Shown here one piece after another: positions 26,024-34,523 of a stretch of DNA of 64,000 nucleotides. The stretch's first letter is position 1, and each line of letters opens with the position of its first letter. A program made the position numbers and the translations under genes. The DNA is taken from contig JBHPGW010000003.1 of the NCBI GenBank assembly GCA_042569785.1, forward strand, positions 29,136 to 93,135, in the 5' to 3' direction. Under the pieces are notes generated by a model. The model saw only the letters and a program-made list of their open reading frames with translations. It was not told where the DNA came from and did not search any database. Source of the stretch: JBHPGW01 sp042569785 (lineage in GTDB: Bacteria > Planctomycetota > Phycisphaerae > Sedimentisphaerales > Anaerobacaceae).

Positions 26024-27892
26024 CTATGGCAATACCGCACAAGAACCACCACTTTCACCGCCCTGAGTATCCGGTGCTATTGCAATAGTAACGGTCCGGT
26101 ATTCCTGTGAACCGGTCAGCGAGAAGCTAGAGGTGCCGCTGTCACCAACGGCCTGCTGGAACACATATCCAGCGCCACCGGAGGACGTGTCACTACCAGA
26201 GTTGCTCTGATCCATTGTAATCGCCGCATGACCGGACAATCCCGGACTATCGACCGTGACGTCATCACCATCAAAACCGCCGAGACGCAGGATGATACAA
26301 TTGGAAACCGTTGTGGTCACTGCGGGACTGGTTGGCGAACTTGCCGAGCCTGATGTTAACGAGGTGTCATTTATTGGGACTAACGGGTCGTGGCCGGTGA
26401 AACGCATCATCCAGGCATAACTTTGCTCGTTCGGGCTCCAGGTAAACTGATGACTGGCCGATTCACCGGCATCAGCAAGTTTCCACCATACCCCCATTGT
26501 TATCTCGCCACTGTGGTGATCGACATCAATTTCTGTCCAGCCCTCGCCTCCAGGCGGAGCCATAGAAGCCGAGGTGTCACCATCTGTGGCAACTGCTGCA
26601 ATCAAAAGATCACCTTCGCCGGTACCGCTCGGCGTAGAGACGGTAACTGACGTAGTATCGGAATCAGCTTTGGCCTCGGTGAATTGCTCATATTTGACAC
26701 CGATTATTTGAGATATTTCCTCAGCGGTCAAGGCCCGGTTGTAGAGGCGGACATCGTCGATACCTCCGTACCATGATTCATCTGTAGGCTTTTGGGACCA
26801 GCCACCGATCACGGCAGCTTTGGCCTGCGGGTCCTCCGGGGTCCCGTAAACTGTGATCGGCATATCAACGCCATCAATATAAATGTGGAGGTTAGAGCCG
26901 TCCCATGTGGCCGCTATATGATGCCAAACATCTCGTGTCCAGGCCCCTGCTGCCGTATTAGCGCCGTTACCATTGCCGCCGCAATCAAGCCAGAGAGTTG
27001 GAGAGGCCTCACGATCGACCCCAAGCCATATCTCCTGCTCAGCGCAATATAATACCGACCAATCGCCTGCAACCGGGCCTGTGTCTTTGGCCCAACCAGC
27101 TATCGTATAGTCGCTCGTAGGGCAATCGCCAATCCCTGTGATATAATCGTCACTGCCATCAAGACTGATGGCAGAGTCTCTCTCGGGGGCGATTATCCAG
27201 GTTGGATCACCGTCATCGACACCAGCAGTACTGCCAAGTTGGCCGTCATTATTATTGCCCGATGAATCAGCCGCAATTTGCCCGCTGCCCTCGTCCATTT
27301 TCCACCAGCCGATCAGGTTAGGATCGAGACCAGGACATGTATTCTTATTTGTTCTCAGATATGCTGAGGTGGTAAAAGTTTTGTCCTGACCGTTTGCCGC
27401 GGAATTAGTTAGTGTAGTTTCGACCTGCACAAATCGTATAGCATTTACATCTGTTGCCTGCGTACTGAAGTCACATGCGTCGTAGCATGTAAACTGTAAT
27501 TGAGTGACCGGACCAGCGAGTTCTGAAAGGTTTCCGGTTTGTCCAAATTCGACATAATTGTCAACGTCAATATCATATCGCAATGTATTACCGTCATTAT
27601 CTTCATACTCTATATACCCGTTAGTTACTGCTGAAGCACTTACCGCCGTGATCTGGACGGCCTTGGAGAGATTATGTGCCAAGTGTTCTATTAGAACTCG
27701 GCCATTCTGGATAGACTCTGCCTGGCCCTGCCTTGAATCCCAGCTGTTTTCTATAACTTTGAATTGTGGGGCGATGACCGCAAAGATAATGGCTATCATA
27801 GCCATCGCTATCACAGTTTCCATCAGGGTCATTGCAGTTTCGCTTGGCCTGCGATTTTTGATATTTAAATTTTTATCCTTTGCGCTGTCCAT
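26024..27892 (-). CDS. GspJ-type pseudopilin fused to LamG and a second beta-sandwich domain
   Basis: A 622-residue protein. It starts with a prepilin leader and helix (AMTLMETVIAMAMIAIIFAV, Glu5 kept, Ala instead of Gly before the cut) and the GspJ-like part SWDSRQGQAESIQNGRVLIEHLAHNLSKA split over residues 50-80. A LamG/concanavalin fold covers about 196-395, from LIGWWKMDEGSGQIAADSSG to DDVRLYNRALTAEEIS. The last 210 residues form a Ser/Thr-rich beta domain with GEGDLLIAAVATDGD. Ordinary GspJ is about 200 residues; here 400 residues of probable carbohydrate-binding modules are displayed on the pseudopilus. The position between the I-like and K-like genes supports J. Confidence 0.8.
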   Translation of the reverse strand: MDSAKDKNLNIKNRRPSETAMTLMETVIAMAMIAIIFAVIAPQFKVIENSWDSRQGQAESIQNGRVLIEHLAHNLSKAVQITAVSASAVTNGYIEYEDNDGNTLRYDIDVDNYVEFGQTGNLSELAGPVTQLQFTCYDACDFSTQATDVNAIRFVQVETTLTNSAANGQDKTFTTSAYLRTNKNTCPGLDPNLIGWWKMDEGSGQIAADSSGNNNDGQLGSTAGVDDGDPTWIIAPERDSAISLDGSDDYITGIGDCPTSDYTIAGWAKDTGPVAGDWSVLYCAEQEIWLGVDREASPTLWLDCGGNGNGANTAAGAWTRDVWHHIAATWDGSNLHIYIDGVDMPITVYGTPEDPQAKAAVIGGWSQKPTDESWYGGIDDVRLYNRALTAEEISQIIGVKYEQFTEAKADSDTTSVTVSTPSGTGEGDLLIAAVATDGDTSASMAPPGGEGWTEIDVDHHSGEITMGVWWKLADAGESASHQFTWSPNEQSYAWMMRFTGHDPLVPINDTSLTSGSASSPTSPAVTTTVSNCIILRLGGFDGDDVTVDSPGLSGHAAITMDQSNSGSDTSSGGAGYVFQQAVGDSGTSSFSLTGSQEYRTVTIAIAPDTQGGESGGSCAVLP

Positions 27893-27911
27893 ATCATGAT
27901 CCGTTTTTATC

Positions 27912-28035
27912 TAACTATTTGCGAAAACAACATTTGTCATTCCTGCGAAGGCAGGAATCCAGTTTTTAAGTCGTAGACCCCTGCCTTCGCAGGGGTGACA
28001 TAGTAAAGTCAGCTTTTCGCAACAGTAAATAGTTA
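27912..28035. repeat. Composite inverted-repeat element in the secretion operon
   Basis: Outer arms TAACTATTT (27912-27920) and AAATAGTTA (28027-28035) pair, then GCGAAAA and TTTTCGC (28014-28020) with a 6-base bulge, then TGTCA (27935-27939) and TGACA (27996-28000). Inside are two hairpins with CCTGCGAAGGCAGG and ACCCCTGC-CTTC-GCAGGGGT. The core resembles a dispersed element known from many bacterial genomes (TTCCTGCGAAGGCAGGAAT). The right arm contains the stop codon of the I-like gene. It fills the only 140-base gap between the I and J genes. Confidence 0.85.
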
Positions 28036-28467
28036 CCATCTCCTGGCCAGATAGGTTGTTAAGGTGACCTCGATCTCGCCTGCATCGAGACTGCTGTTAT
28101 CATTGTCGTCGTAACCTACAGCAACCGTTACTGTTTTTAACGGGTCAGCGGCATTGTCAGTGACATTACAAAGATAAGAACCATCGAGAGAAACATTAGT
28201 TTCAGTAAACGAAGCAGCGGAATTAGTGTAGTCATAGATCGAGCGGGCCTTTACGTCTTCAAGTTTTGATTGAGCCAGCATAAGGCTTGTCGTTTTGCGT
28301 TCGATGATAATCGAATTAACGTGAACATTTGTCAAAGCCTTCAAGATAGGAACTATCGCGATGATCAGTAACGCGGAAGCGATAACAACCTCGGTGATGG
28401 TGAAGCCGTGTCTCGTGGCTCGTGGCCCGTGACCCGTAACTCGTATCTTGTATCTCGTATTTTGCAT
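28033..28467 (-). CDS. GspI/PilV-like minor pseudopilin with a repeat-derived leader
   Basis: A 144-residue protein. The prepilin signal is HG followed by FTITEVVIASALLIIAIVPI (Glu5 present). A mature part of about 120 residues has LMLAQSKLEDVKARSI, typical of GspI/PilV proteins. The leader (residues 2-20, rich in Arg, Thr, Gly and His) is encoded by a run of 7-base repeats, so its length and reading frame depend on repeat number. There is no other in-frame start codon between the repeats and the pilin helix. AAGG stands 5 bases before the ATG, 7 bases behind the GspH-like gene. Confidence 0.8.
   Translation of the reverse strand: MQNTRYKIRVTGHGPRATRHGFTITEVVIASALLIIAIVPILKALTNVHVNSIIIERKTTSLMLAQSKLEDVKARSIYDYTNSAASFTETNVSLDGSYLCNVTDNAADPLKTVTVAVGYDDNDNSSLDAGEIEVTLTTYLARRW
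28405..28467 (-). repeat. Heptanucleotide tandem repeat at the start of the GspI-like gene
   Basis: Reading the coding strand from the ATG: ATGCAAA, then ATACGAG, ATACAAG, ATACGAG, TTACGGG, TCACGGG, CCACGAG, CCACGAG and ACACGGC. That is eight degenerate 7-base units after the start heptamer. Seven is not a multiple of three, so each gain or loss of one unit shifts the frame. Confidence 0.93.
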
Positions 28468-28474
28468 GACTACC

Positions 28475-28948
28475 TTATTCTAAATTATCAATTCTCACCA
28501 TGCCAGTGGCTGAGGTAATTGTGATCGCAAAAGTATCCCCTCCAGCTGAGATGCTCAAAGACGTATCACTTCCAGCGAGCAGATTACCTAATGGCCCGAA
28601 GTTAAAATTCGCCCCGCCGCTGCAGCTTGTGTCCGGTTCGATGGTATGTGAATCAACCGTCGTTGAAGTATCGAGGTTTTGGATTTCGTACGATGCGTAA
28701 GGGCTGGCGCCTGTCATGTTCAGGGCGAAGCCTACGGTATTTTCAGCGGCGTTTACGATAGCAAGTGATCGAGTACGGCGAAGGTCGGTTACTATTTTTT
28801 GCGTCAAGGCGTGGGCTTTTTTCTTTGAGACCAAAGCGAAGTTAAATCTTGGTACAGCTATGCCTGCAAATATGCCGAGAAGCACAAGTACAATAATAAG
28901 CTCTGTAAGAGAAAAAGCTTTTTTGCGAATAATCATTTTTTTCCTCAT
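28475..28948 (-). CDS. GspH/FimT-like minor pseudopilin
   Basis: A 157-residue prepilin. A basic leader (RKKMIIRKKA) precedes FSLTELIIVLVLLGIFAGIAVP; Glu5 is present and the residue before the cut is Ala. LTQKIVTDLRRTRSLAIVNA near residue 42 is the GspH/FimT signature. The rest is a small beta domain. In type II systems GspH sits near the tip of the pseudopilus with I, J and K. It lies 81 bases behind the G-like gene and 7 bases ahead of the I-like gene. Confidence 0.85.
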   Translation of the reverse strand: MRKKMIIRKKAFSLTELIIVLVLLGIFAGIAVPRFNFALVSKKKAHALTQKIVTDLRRTRSLAIVNAAENTVGFALNMTGASPYASYEIQNLDTSTTVDSHTIEPDTSCSGGANFNFGPLGNLLAGSDTSLSISAGGDTFAITITSATGMVRIDNLE

Positions 28949-29029
28949 AAAAATGCAACAAGGATGGACACAAATTTTATAATTGCGCCCACCCTTGATT
29001 TTTAAATCAATATTTTCAGCTATATTATA

Positions 29030-29335
29030 TTAATGACCATGCTCGGTGACCCTGTCGTCTGTCAAGGTGTAAGCAGTGCCATATGGGCACGTAGGAGTAC
29101 CATCCGGGAAATAGTTCGAGTCCGCGAATAGATTTACCAAGGTCGGATACGAGCCGTTATCCATATAATAGAGTTCCATCTGGGTATTAATGATATCGAC
29201 ATTCGTATTGCAGGCGTTTGTCTTGGCAGTGTCTGCGCTTTGCGTTAATCTTGGAATTGCAACTGCGGCTAAGGCACCGAGGATCAAAACAACCACCATC
29301 AGTTCAATTAATGTAAAACCTTTTCTCTTAACCAT
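29030..29335 (-). CDS. gspG: GspG-like major pseudopilin, short
   Basis: A 101-residue prepilin: leader MVKRKG, then FTLIELMVVVLILGALAAVAIP with a canonical Gly/Phe cut and Glu5. NTQMELYYMDNGSYPT is the GspG region. The usual length is about 140, and the usual calcium site is reduced here (the end reads YTLTDDRVTEHGH). It should be the main subunit of the pseudopilus. AGGTG 7 bases before the ATG at 29335 favours this start over one 7 codons upstream. It follows gspF by 102 bases. Confidence 0.85.
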   Translation of the reverse strand: MVKRKGFTLIELMVVVLILGALAAVAIPRLTQSADTAKTNACNTNVDIINTQMELYYMDNGSYPTLVNLFADSNYFPDGTPTCPYGTAYTLTDDRVTEHGH

Positions 29336-29437
29336 TTTTACACCTATTAACGTCACCGTATTTTTAATATATTTACTCCACTGACCCTATCGGCTCAAAT
29401 AACGAACTACTTTGGTAACTGTACAAAAAAATTTCGA

Positions 29438-30634
29438 CTATTGAATATGGTTGATATAATCAAATATTGGCAGATAGACACTTATAAGTATAAGTCCAAT
29501 AATAGTTCCCATTATCACAGTTAAAGCAGGTGTCAGTTTGGCCAGCAAAGCGTTTACAATTCTGTCGACATCTTTATCGAGCAGTTCGACGCCCTTAGTA
29601 AGCATTTGAGGCAGCATTCCAACTTCTTCTCCCGCGGCAGCCAACTGTGCGATAACAGGCGGAAAAACCTCATGTTTGGACAGTGAACTTGCCACCGGAT
29701 TTCCAGCCTGCAACGACTGCTGCAATTCAATAGCGATCTGGGTAATTTTTAAATTATTCGCAACATTACTGGCGACTTCGAGTGCCTTTATTAAAGGGAC
29801 ACCCGTAGAAGCGAGCATAGCAAAGGTCCGCATAAAATGCGCGACAACAGCCATCCTGTTGAGGTTGGCGAATACGGGCATGTTAAGTTTAAAATTGTCC
29901 CATTTAACTCTTATGTTGGGGTTTTTCATGAACTTATTGCATATAAAAATCAGCAGTGCAACAAAGATCACGATGGCCCAGAAGTTATACCTGACAAAGT
30001 TACTTAATGTGATCAGTGCCTGAGTCTGCACAGGCAATTCCACATGCAATCTACCATATAATTTTGCGAAAACCGGAATAACGAAGATCATCAGTGCGCC
30101 GATTATTCCAAAGCACATAACGCTAACGGTGATCGGGTAAACAAAAGCCGACCTTACTTTGTTTTTGACTTCCGCCCTTTTTTCCAGATACATGGCAGAG
30201 GCTTCGAGAGTACTGGCAAGTTTTCCGCTTGATTCACCAGCCTCGATCATTCCAATGAAAAAACCTGAAAATACGTTTTCATACGGCTCCATGGCATCTT
30301 TTAATGTCGAACCTGTTTCCACGTTTTTTTTCACGTCTGAAACTATCTGTTTTAGCAACTGGCTTTCGGATTGTTTCTCAAGAGTTTCGAGGCATTTGAC
30401 AATAGGTAGTCCAGCTGCAAACATTCCCGCGAACTTATAGGCGAAGGTTACTATTTCCATTGACTTTATTTTTTTGTTCTTTACGGCGAGTTTTTTTCTT
30501 TTGTTGGCACTTACAAGCTCATATCCCATCTTCGATAATTCTTCGCGCAGAGAGCCAGCGTTTTGGATGTCGTCATATGTGCCTGAAAACTCCTGTCCTG
30601 TTTCCATGCGTGCTGTGTATTCATAAACGCCCAT
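29438..30634 (-). CDS. gspF: Type II secretion inner-membrane platform protein GspF
   Basis: A 398-residue polytopic protein with the two GspF repeats: first FAYKFAGMFAAGLPIVKCLETL to VMCFGIIGALMIFVIPVF, second FMRTFAMLASTGVPLIKALEVASN to MGTIIGLILISVYLPIF, with three membrane spans. Family members (GspF, PilC) form the hub that the ATPase turns to add pilin subunits. The ATG at 30634 overlaps the gspE stop (TGATG), so the two are coupled. The in-frame TTG one codon earlier is less likely. Confidence 0.93.
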   Translation of the reverse strand: MGVYEYTARMETGQEFSGTYDDIQNAGSLREELSKMGYELVSANKRKKLAVKNKKIKSMEIVTFAYKFAGMFAAGLPIVKCLETLEKQSESQLLKQIVSDVKKNVETGSTLKDAMEPYENVFSGFFIGMIEAGESSGKLASTLEASAMYLEKRAEVKNKVRSAFVYPITVSVMCFGIIGALMIFVIPVFAKLYGRLHVELPVQTQALITLSNFVRYNFWAIVIFVALLIFICNKFMKNPNIRVKWDNFKLNMPVFANLNRMAVVAHFMRTFAMLASTGVPLIKALEVASNVANNLKITQIAIELQQSLQAGNPVASSLSKHEVFPPVIAQLAAAGEEVGMLPQMLTKGVELLDKDVDRIVNALLAKLTPALTVIMGTIIGLILISVYLPIFDYINHIQ

Positions 30635-32361
30635 CAATCATCCCTCACGTCGACAACTCGCATCCACTCGTCAATTGTTGTCTGACCTTCGAGAACTTCA
30701 CGAGCGGTACTTTTATTAAGGGTTTTCATTCCTTCTGTAACCGCCTGGTGCTTGATCGCATCATCACTTGCATGTTCAACAATTAATTTTCTTATCTGTG
30801 AAGAGACCGGCAGTATTTCGTAGACAGCTTTTCGGCCATAATAGCCAGTATTATAACAACCACTGCATTGCGTTGCTTTGTAAAGCTGGATATCCGAGGA
30901 CTTAGAATCCTTATCGAGCAGCATCTGGAGTTCTTTTTGAGATGGGTCATACGGCTGCTTGCATTTTGGGCAACAGTTTCTTATAAGTCTTTGCGCTACC
31001 GTACCTAATAGAGCCGAAGCGACAAGGAACGGCGGTATCCCGATATTGATCAGACGCGAAATAGCCCCTGCCGCATCGTTGGTATGAAGTGTGCTAAGGA
31101 CAAGATGTCCGGTCTGAGCGGCACTTATCGCGATCTCAGCGGTTTCACGGTCACGAATTTCACCAATAAGTATAATATCAGGATCCTGTCGCAGAATACT
31201 ACGCAGTACCGAAGCAAAAGTGATCCCGGCAGAGGTGTTAACCTGTACCTGTGTAATGCCGTCAAGACGATATTCAATAGGGTCTTCGACAGTGACAATA
31301 TTTTTCTCAGGCCGATTGAGTTGACGAAGGATAGTGTATAAGGTAGTCGTCTTACCACTGCCTGTAGGCCCTGTCATCAGGATCATTCCATAAGGATTAT
31401 TTATCAACGAACGAAATTTTTGATTATCCTCATGAGAAGTTACAACTTTATTAAGCTCCCATTTACTCGTACTCTTGTCGAGGATTCTGATAACGATCTT
31501 TTCACCGCTTACCGCCGGCAGTGACGAAACTCTCATATCGAATTTTTGGCCTGCATGAGGTACCATCATATTGCCATCCTGGGGAAGTCTGCGTTCTGAA
31601 ATATCCATACCAGCCATGATCTTTATGTGCGAGATCACCTCCAGTTGTGCCGAAGATGGTACATCCAACGCATCCTGCAACAGGCCATCCACCCGGTAAC
31701 GGACTTTCATATCATGGTCACCCGGTTCAATATGCACGTCACTGGCACGGGCATCGATGGCACCGCGTATTATCGATGAGACAAGCTTTGTGATAGGAGC
31801 ATCGCCAACATTGACGCTGGCCTTATCGTTATCGGAAAGCTTACTCTCAAGTACCTGATCTGTGCCAGAGGAAAGTTTTACATCCGACTCGTTCGAGTTC
31901 ATCGAAGCGATCGTTTCCTTTGCAACATTTTTAATATTGAAATGGTATTGTATAGCCTGCTTTATAGCGTTTGGCATAGCAGCAACCGGCACGATCCTGC
32001 AGCCGGTCTTCATCTCGATCTGATTGCGTACGAGCAGATTCGTCGGGGAACTCATCGCTAAGATCAACTTGTCACCTTCGATCCTGATGGGAATAACATT
32101 ATGACGACTGACAACCTTATAAGGAACCTTGTCGATAACCTCAGGGTCTATCATCTCGGGAGACAGATTGACGAACTCTATACCGTTGGCAACAGCCATA
32201 ACCTTCGTGAGCTGGTCCTCGGAGAGAATATTGTCTTTGGCGAGTATACTTGTCAGGCTCTGACCTGTTTCGGCCTGCTGTTCGGTAAGAACTTGCAGAC
32301 TCTGCTCGTCAAGCATCTTCTCTTCTAACAAAAACGCGATTGTCTTTTCCTGGTTTTCCAT
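30634..32361 (-). CDS. gspE: Type II secretion assembly ATPase GspE
   Basis: A 575-residue hexameric ATPase. The N-terminal domain (about 1-150) is of the MshEN/T2SSE-N type. Then come ASDVHIEPGDHDMKVRYRVDG near residue 202, Walker A GPTGSGKTTTLY near residue 330, the Asp box TVEDPIEY, Walker B DPDIILIGEIRD near residue 393, and HTNDA. A tetracysteine zinc motif CPKCKQPYDP...CSGCYNTG follows. It powers pseudopilus assembly through gspF. It is the first gene of the secretion operon. Confidence 0.95.
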   Translation of the reverse strand: MENQEKTIAFLLEEKMLDEQSLQVLTEQQAETGQSLTSILAKDNILSEDQLTKVMAVANGIEFVNLSPEMIDPEVIDKVPYKVVSRHNVIPIRIEGDKLILAMSSPTNLLVRNQIEMKTGCRIVPVAAMPNAIKQAIQYHFNIKNVAKETIASMNSNESDVKLSSGTDQVLESKLSDNDKASVNVGDAPITKLVSSIIRGAIDARASDVHIEPGDHDMKVRYRVDGLLQDALDVPSSAQLEVISHIKIMAGMDISERRLPQDGNMMVPHAGQKFDMRVSSLPAVSGEKIVIRILDKSTSKWELNKVVTSHEDNQKFRSLINNPYGMILMTGPTGSGKTTTLYTILRQLNRPEKNIVTVEDPIEYRLDGITQVQVNTSAGITFASVLRSILRQDPDIILIGEIRDRETAEIAISAAQTGHLVLSTLHTNDAAGAISRLINIGIPPFLVASALLGTVAQRLIRNCCPKCKQPYDPSQKELQMLLDKDSKSSDIQLYKATQCSGCYNTGYYGRKAVYEILPVSSQIRKLIVEHASDDAIKHQAVTEGMKTLNKSTAREVLEGQTTIDEWMRVVDVRDD

Positions 32362-32604
32362 AATAAAGCTGTACCGCTAAATATTGATAGAGTACTTCAC
32401 AGGTAAACATCGACAGCAGAACAGCCCGACTTAAAGACAAACCCATTAAATGCCACCACCAGCGCCTGTTTCATCAAAAAAGCCCGATAATAATTGCCTG
32501 ATCGATCAGCTGTTTTCGGATGACTCGAATTTGCAGCCGATCTGTCGGATTGTATGAATAAAGGCTGGATTATGCGGCCTTATTTCAGTTGTTTCTGAAA
32601 TTAA

Positions 32605-33066
32605 CTACACCTTAAAGCTTTTTACATTAACCAAAGACTTTTCAAAATCTTTGACCATAAAGTGTTTGCTTCTGCCTTTTTGGATTACTGTATGGCCCTC
32701 GGCTTTAAGTCGTTTTTTGAGGTTTTTCAGACCACCGGGATATTTTTCGTTAAGAATCCCGCCGGTTTTCAGTGTTCTCCAATATGGAGTAATTCGCTTT
32801 TTGCCCTGGCGTTGCATTTCATCAGCAGCATTGGCAGCTATCCAGGAAAATATGCCGGTCGTTATGGGACAGCCGAAATCTGCGCTGTGTTTTTTCGCCA
32901 GGATCTGCCGAATCTCATTTATTGTGATAAGCTTACCTTTAGGGACTTTGCGCATAACCTGGTCTACCTCGATGGGAGCCGGTAAACAATAAGTTCCTGC
33001 CGGCCAATTTTTGCCCTTTTTCTTATCAAAGCGTTCAACCCTCGGCAAATCCTTACTATTAGCCAA
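32605..33066 (-). CDS. MGMT-family protein, alkyltransferase-like, TTG start
   Basis: A 153-residue protein. VDQVMRKVPKGKLITINEIRQILA near residue 34 is the helix-turn-helix of the alkylguanine transferase fold, CPITTGIFSWIAANAADE and TPYWRTLKTGGILNEKYPGG follow, and LKAEGHTV closes the fold. The PCHR active site of true methyltransferases is absent, with Trp in TPYWR at that place, so this is an alkyltransferase-like protein that could bind damaged DNA but not take the alkyl group. A TAG lies four codons upstream and the first usable start is TTG at 33066, with AGG as a weak ribosome site. The 243 bases between it and gspE must hold the gspE promoter; nothing else is clear. Confidence 0.7.
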   Translation of the reverse strand: MANSKDLPRVERFDKKKGKNWPAGTYCLPAPIEVDQVMRKVPKGKLITINEIRQILAKKHSADFGCPITTGIFSWIAANAADEMQRQGKKRITPYWRTLKTGGILNEKYPGGLKNLKKRLKAEGHTVIQKGRSKHFMVKDFEKSLVNVKSFKV

Positions 33067-33112
33067 CTTCTCGGCCTATGACGTTTTCTTTTTCATTTTA
33101 TTGTCTTAATCC

Positions 33113-33925
33113 TTATCGTAACAACCCTTTGATTTTAAAAAATTCGGAAACAGCTACAGAATTTTCAACAGTAAATCCTATCCGTATCCATTTGTTCTTT
33201 ACTTTCATTACGAAAATTTTGTCTCTGCTTGGTCTGTCATAATCGGCTGGGAACCATATCCTGAAAAGAGGATCGCCGGTTCCGTGCAGCCGCCATTTGC
33301 CATTTCTAAGCGTAAGCGGCTTTTCCTCAACATACTCTACTTGTGAAAGTTTTATGCTTTTAGAACCGGTCGGGAAGTAGTAATTTTTGAAGACTATTGT
33401 ATCATCGAAGATTTCAATTAGCTTGTCTTTATATTCACCTTTCGCAGAAATATCGTCTATCTTTGTGTCAGTAATTTTTTCTGGGACTTCTGATTTTCTT
33501 GTGACGATATAAAAAGTCGCCGCCAGCATGAATGCTATCAAAATACCTCCGATTATGTACGAGAATCTCGGCATATTGAAATCTGCCCCTGCATTCCAGA
33601 GGAGTACAGAAATATAAGCTGTCAGTAAAAATACAGACAACAATACGGTGAAACAGTCAAAAAACAGCATTGGCTTTCTGCTGCTATAATTTTTTGCAAA
33701 TATCCTTGTACATACAATGTTAACTGTCAGAAGAATTGCTATGATTGTCATTAATATTATCGCTATCACAAACGTACCGGCAAATTTGCTCATGTAATCA
33801 TCAGGGGTATCGCCCTTACTTCCCCAGTGTGTTCCCATCTGCTCAGGCATGTACGGATAAAACAGAAATCCGATTACAGGAAAAAGAAAAATAATTAGTA
33901 TGATAAGCCAATGTATTTTTCGCAT
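33113..33925 (-). CDS. DUF1648 membrane protein with C-terminal PH-like domain
   Basis: A 270-residue protein. The first 50 residues (WLIILIIFLFPVIGFLFYPYMPEQMGTHW) match DUF1648, in which the His-Trp follows a first membrane span. Three further spans lie at about 48-70, 95-112 and 122-142. Residues 165-265 form a soluble domain resembling bacterial PH domains (KLIEIFDDTIVFKNYYFP). DUF1648 occurs in SdpI-type immunity proteins and in unrelated membrane proteins; nothing here links it to a toxin. Function unknown. Confidence 0.7.
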   Translation of the reverse strand: MRKIHWLIILIIFLFPVIGFLFYPYMPEQMGTHWGSKGDTPDDYMSKFAGTFVIAIILMTIIAILLTVNIVCTRIFAKNYSSRKPMLFFDCFTVLLSVFLLTAYISVLLWNAGADFNMPRFSYIIGGILIAFMLAATFYIVTRKSEVPEKITDTKIDDISAKGEYKDKLIEIFDDTIVFKNYYFPTGSKSIKLSQVEYVEEKPLTLRNGKWRLHGTGDPLFRIWFPADYDRPSRDKIFVMKVKNKWIRIGFTVENSVAVSEFFKIKGLLR

Positions 33926-33952
33926 TTTATATCCTATTCTAATAACCTTCTC

Positions 33953-34333
33953 TTAAGCATTATCCTTTTCTTTCATCTCTCTTATTTGCAGCATTAGTTC
34001 GTTAATGCGTAATTCTATCGATGAGAGCATCCAGAACTTAAAGTGGTTAATGCGCATCTGGCAGTGAATAAGGTAAATAATTTTTATCGAAAGCGTCACC
34101 GTAGCCACCTCGATCATCAACAACCTGATACGATCACCGCCAACTATTGAGATCGCCACAGATGCAACAAGAACGATAATAAATATGGCATTGACCAGCT
34201 TGGTACGGAATTTCGGCATACCGCCAATACTGCCTATAATAGCGCGAACTCGTTCCTTTTCCTGTTGAAATTGTCCCAGCTCCTGCTTGAGATCGTCAAT
34301 TTCATTTTTAAGGCCTTCGAACTTTTCTTCCAT
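33953..34333 (-). CDS. Small coiled-coil membrane protein of unknown function
   Basis: A 126-residue protein that I do not recognise. Residues 4-30 form a coiled coil rich in Glu, Lys and Leu, two membrane spans lie at about 45-62 and 66-85, and a charged helix ends the protein (SSIELRINELMLQIREMKEKD). The reading frame could begin further upstream, but GAGGCGG 6 bases before the ATG at 34333 and the argH promoter in the upstream stretch favour this start. It follows the DUF1648 gene direction with a 27-base gap and may be cotranscribed. Confidence 0.6.
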   Translation of the reverse strand: MEEKFEGLKNEIDDLKQELGQFQQEKERVRAIIGSIGGMPKFRTKLVNAIFIIVLVASVAISIVGGDRIRLLMIEVATVTLSIKIIYLIHCQMRINHFKFWMLSSIELRINELMLQIREMKEKDNA

Positions 34334-34458
34334 AATACCGCCTCGCATTAAATATGATAAATTTTGATTTTGTCCGAACCGTCTGGCGATAGAATAATTG
34401 TTTTTGCGGTATTTTGCAAGTAATCTGTTCGTGTCGCGTAAAAGGGGCAAGAGTGTTC

Positions 34459-34487
34459 TTGACACACTTTGCCGGTGGTCGTATTAT
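34459..34487 (+). promoter_or_regulatory. Strong sigma70-like promoter of argH-thiL-tsaE
   Basis: TTGACA (34459-34464), a 17-base spacer and TATTAT (34482-34487) precede the argH ATG at 34524 by 36 bases, the best match to the consensus in this part of the window. Confidence 0.72.
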
Positions 34488-34523
34488 CTTATCTGAATAG
34501 AAGCGATTACTGGAGCTTGAAAA

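Noticed and set aside
28405..28467. CRISPR-like array
   Set aside because: Units are 7 bases without spacers and lie in a coding frame; it is a simple tandem repeat.
33113..33925. SdpI-type immunity protein
   Set aside because: DUF1648 is present, but no toxin or SdpR-like regulator is nearby and a PH-like domain follows.
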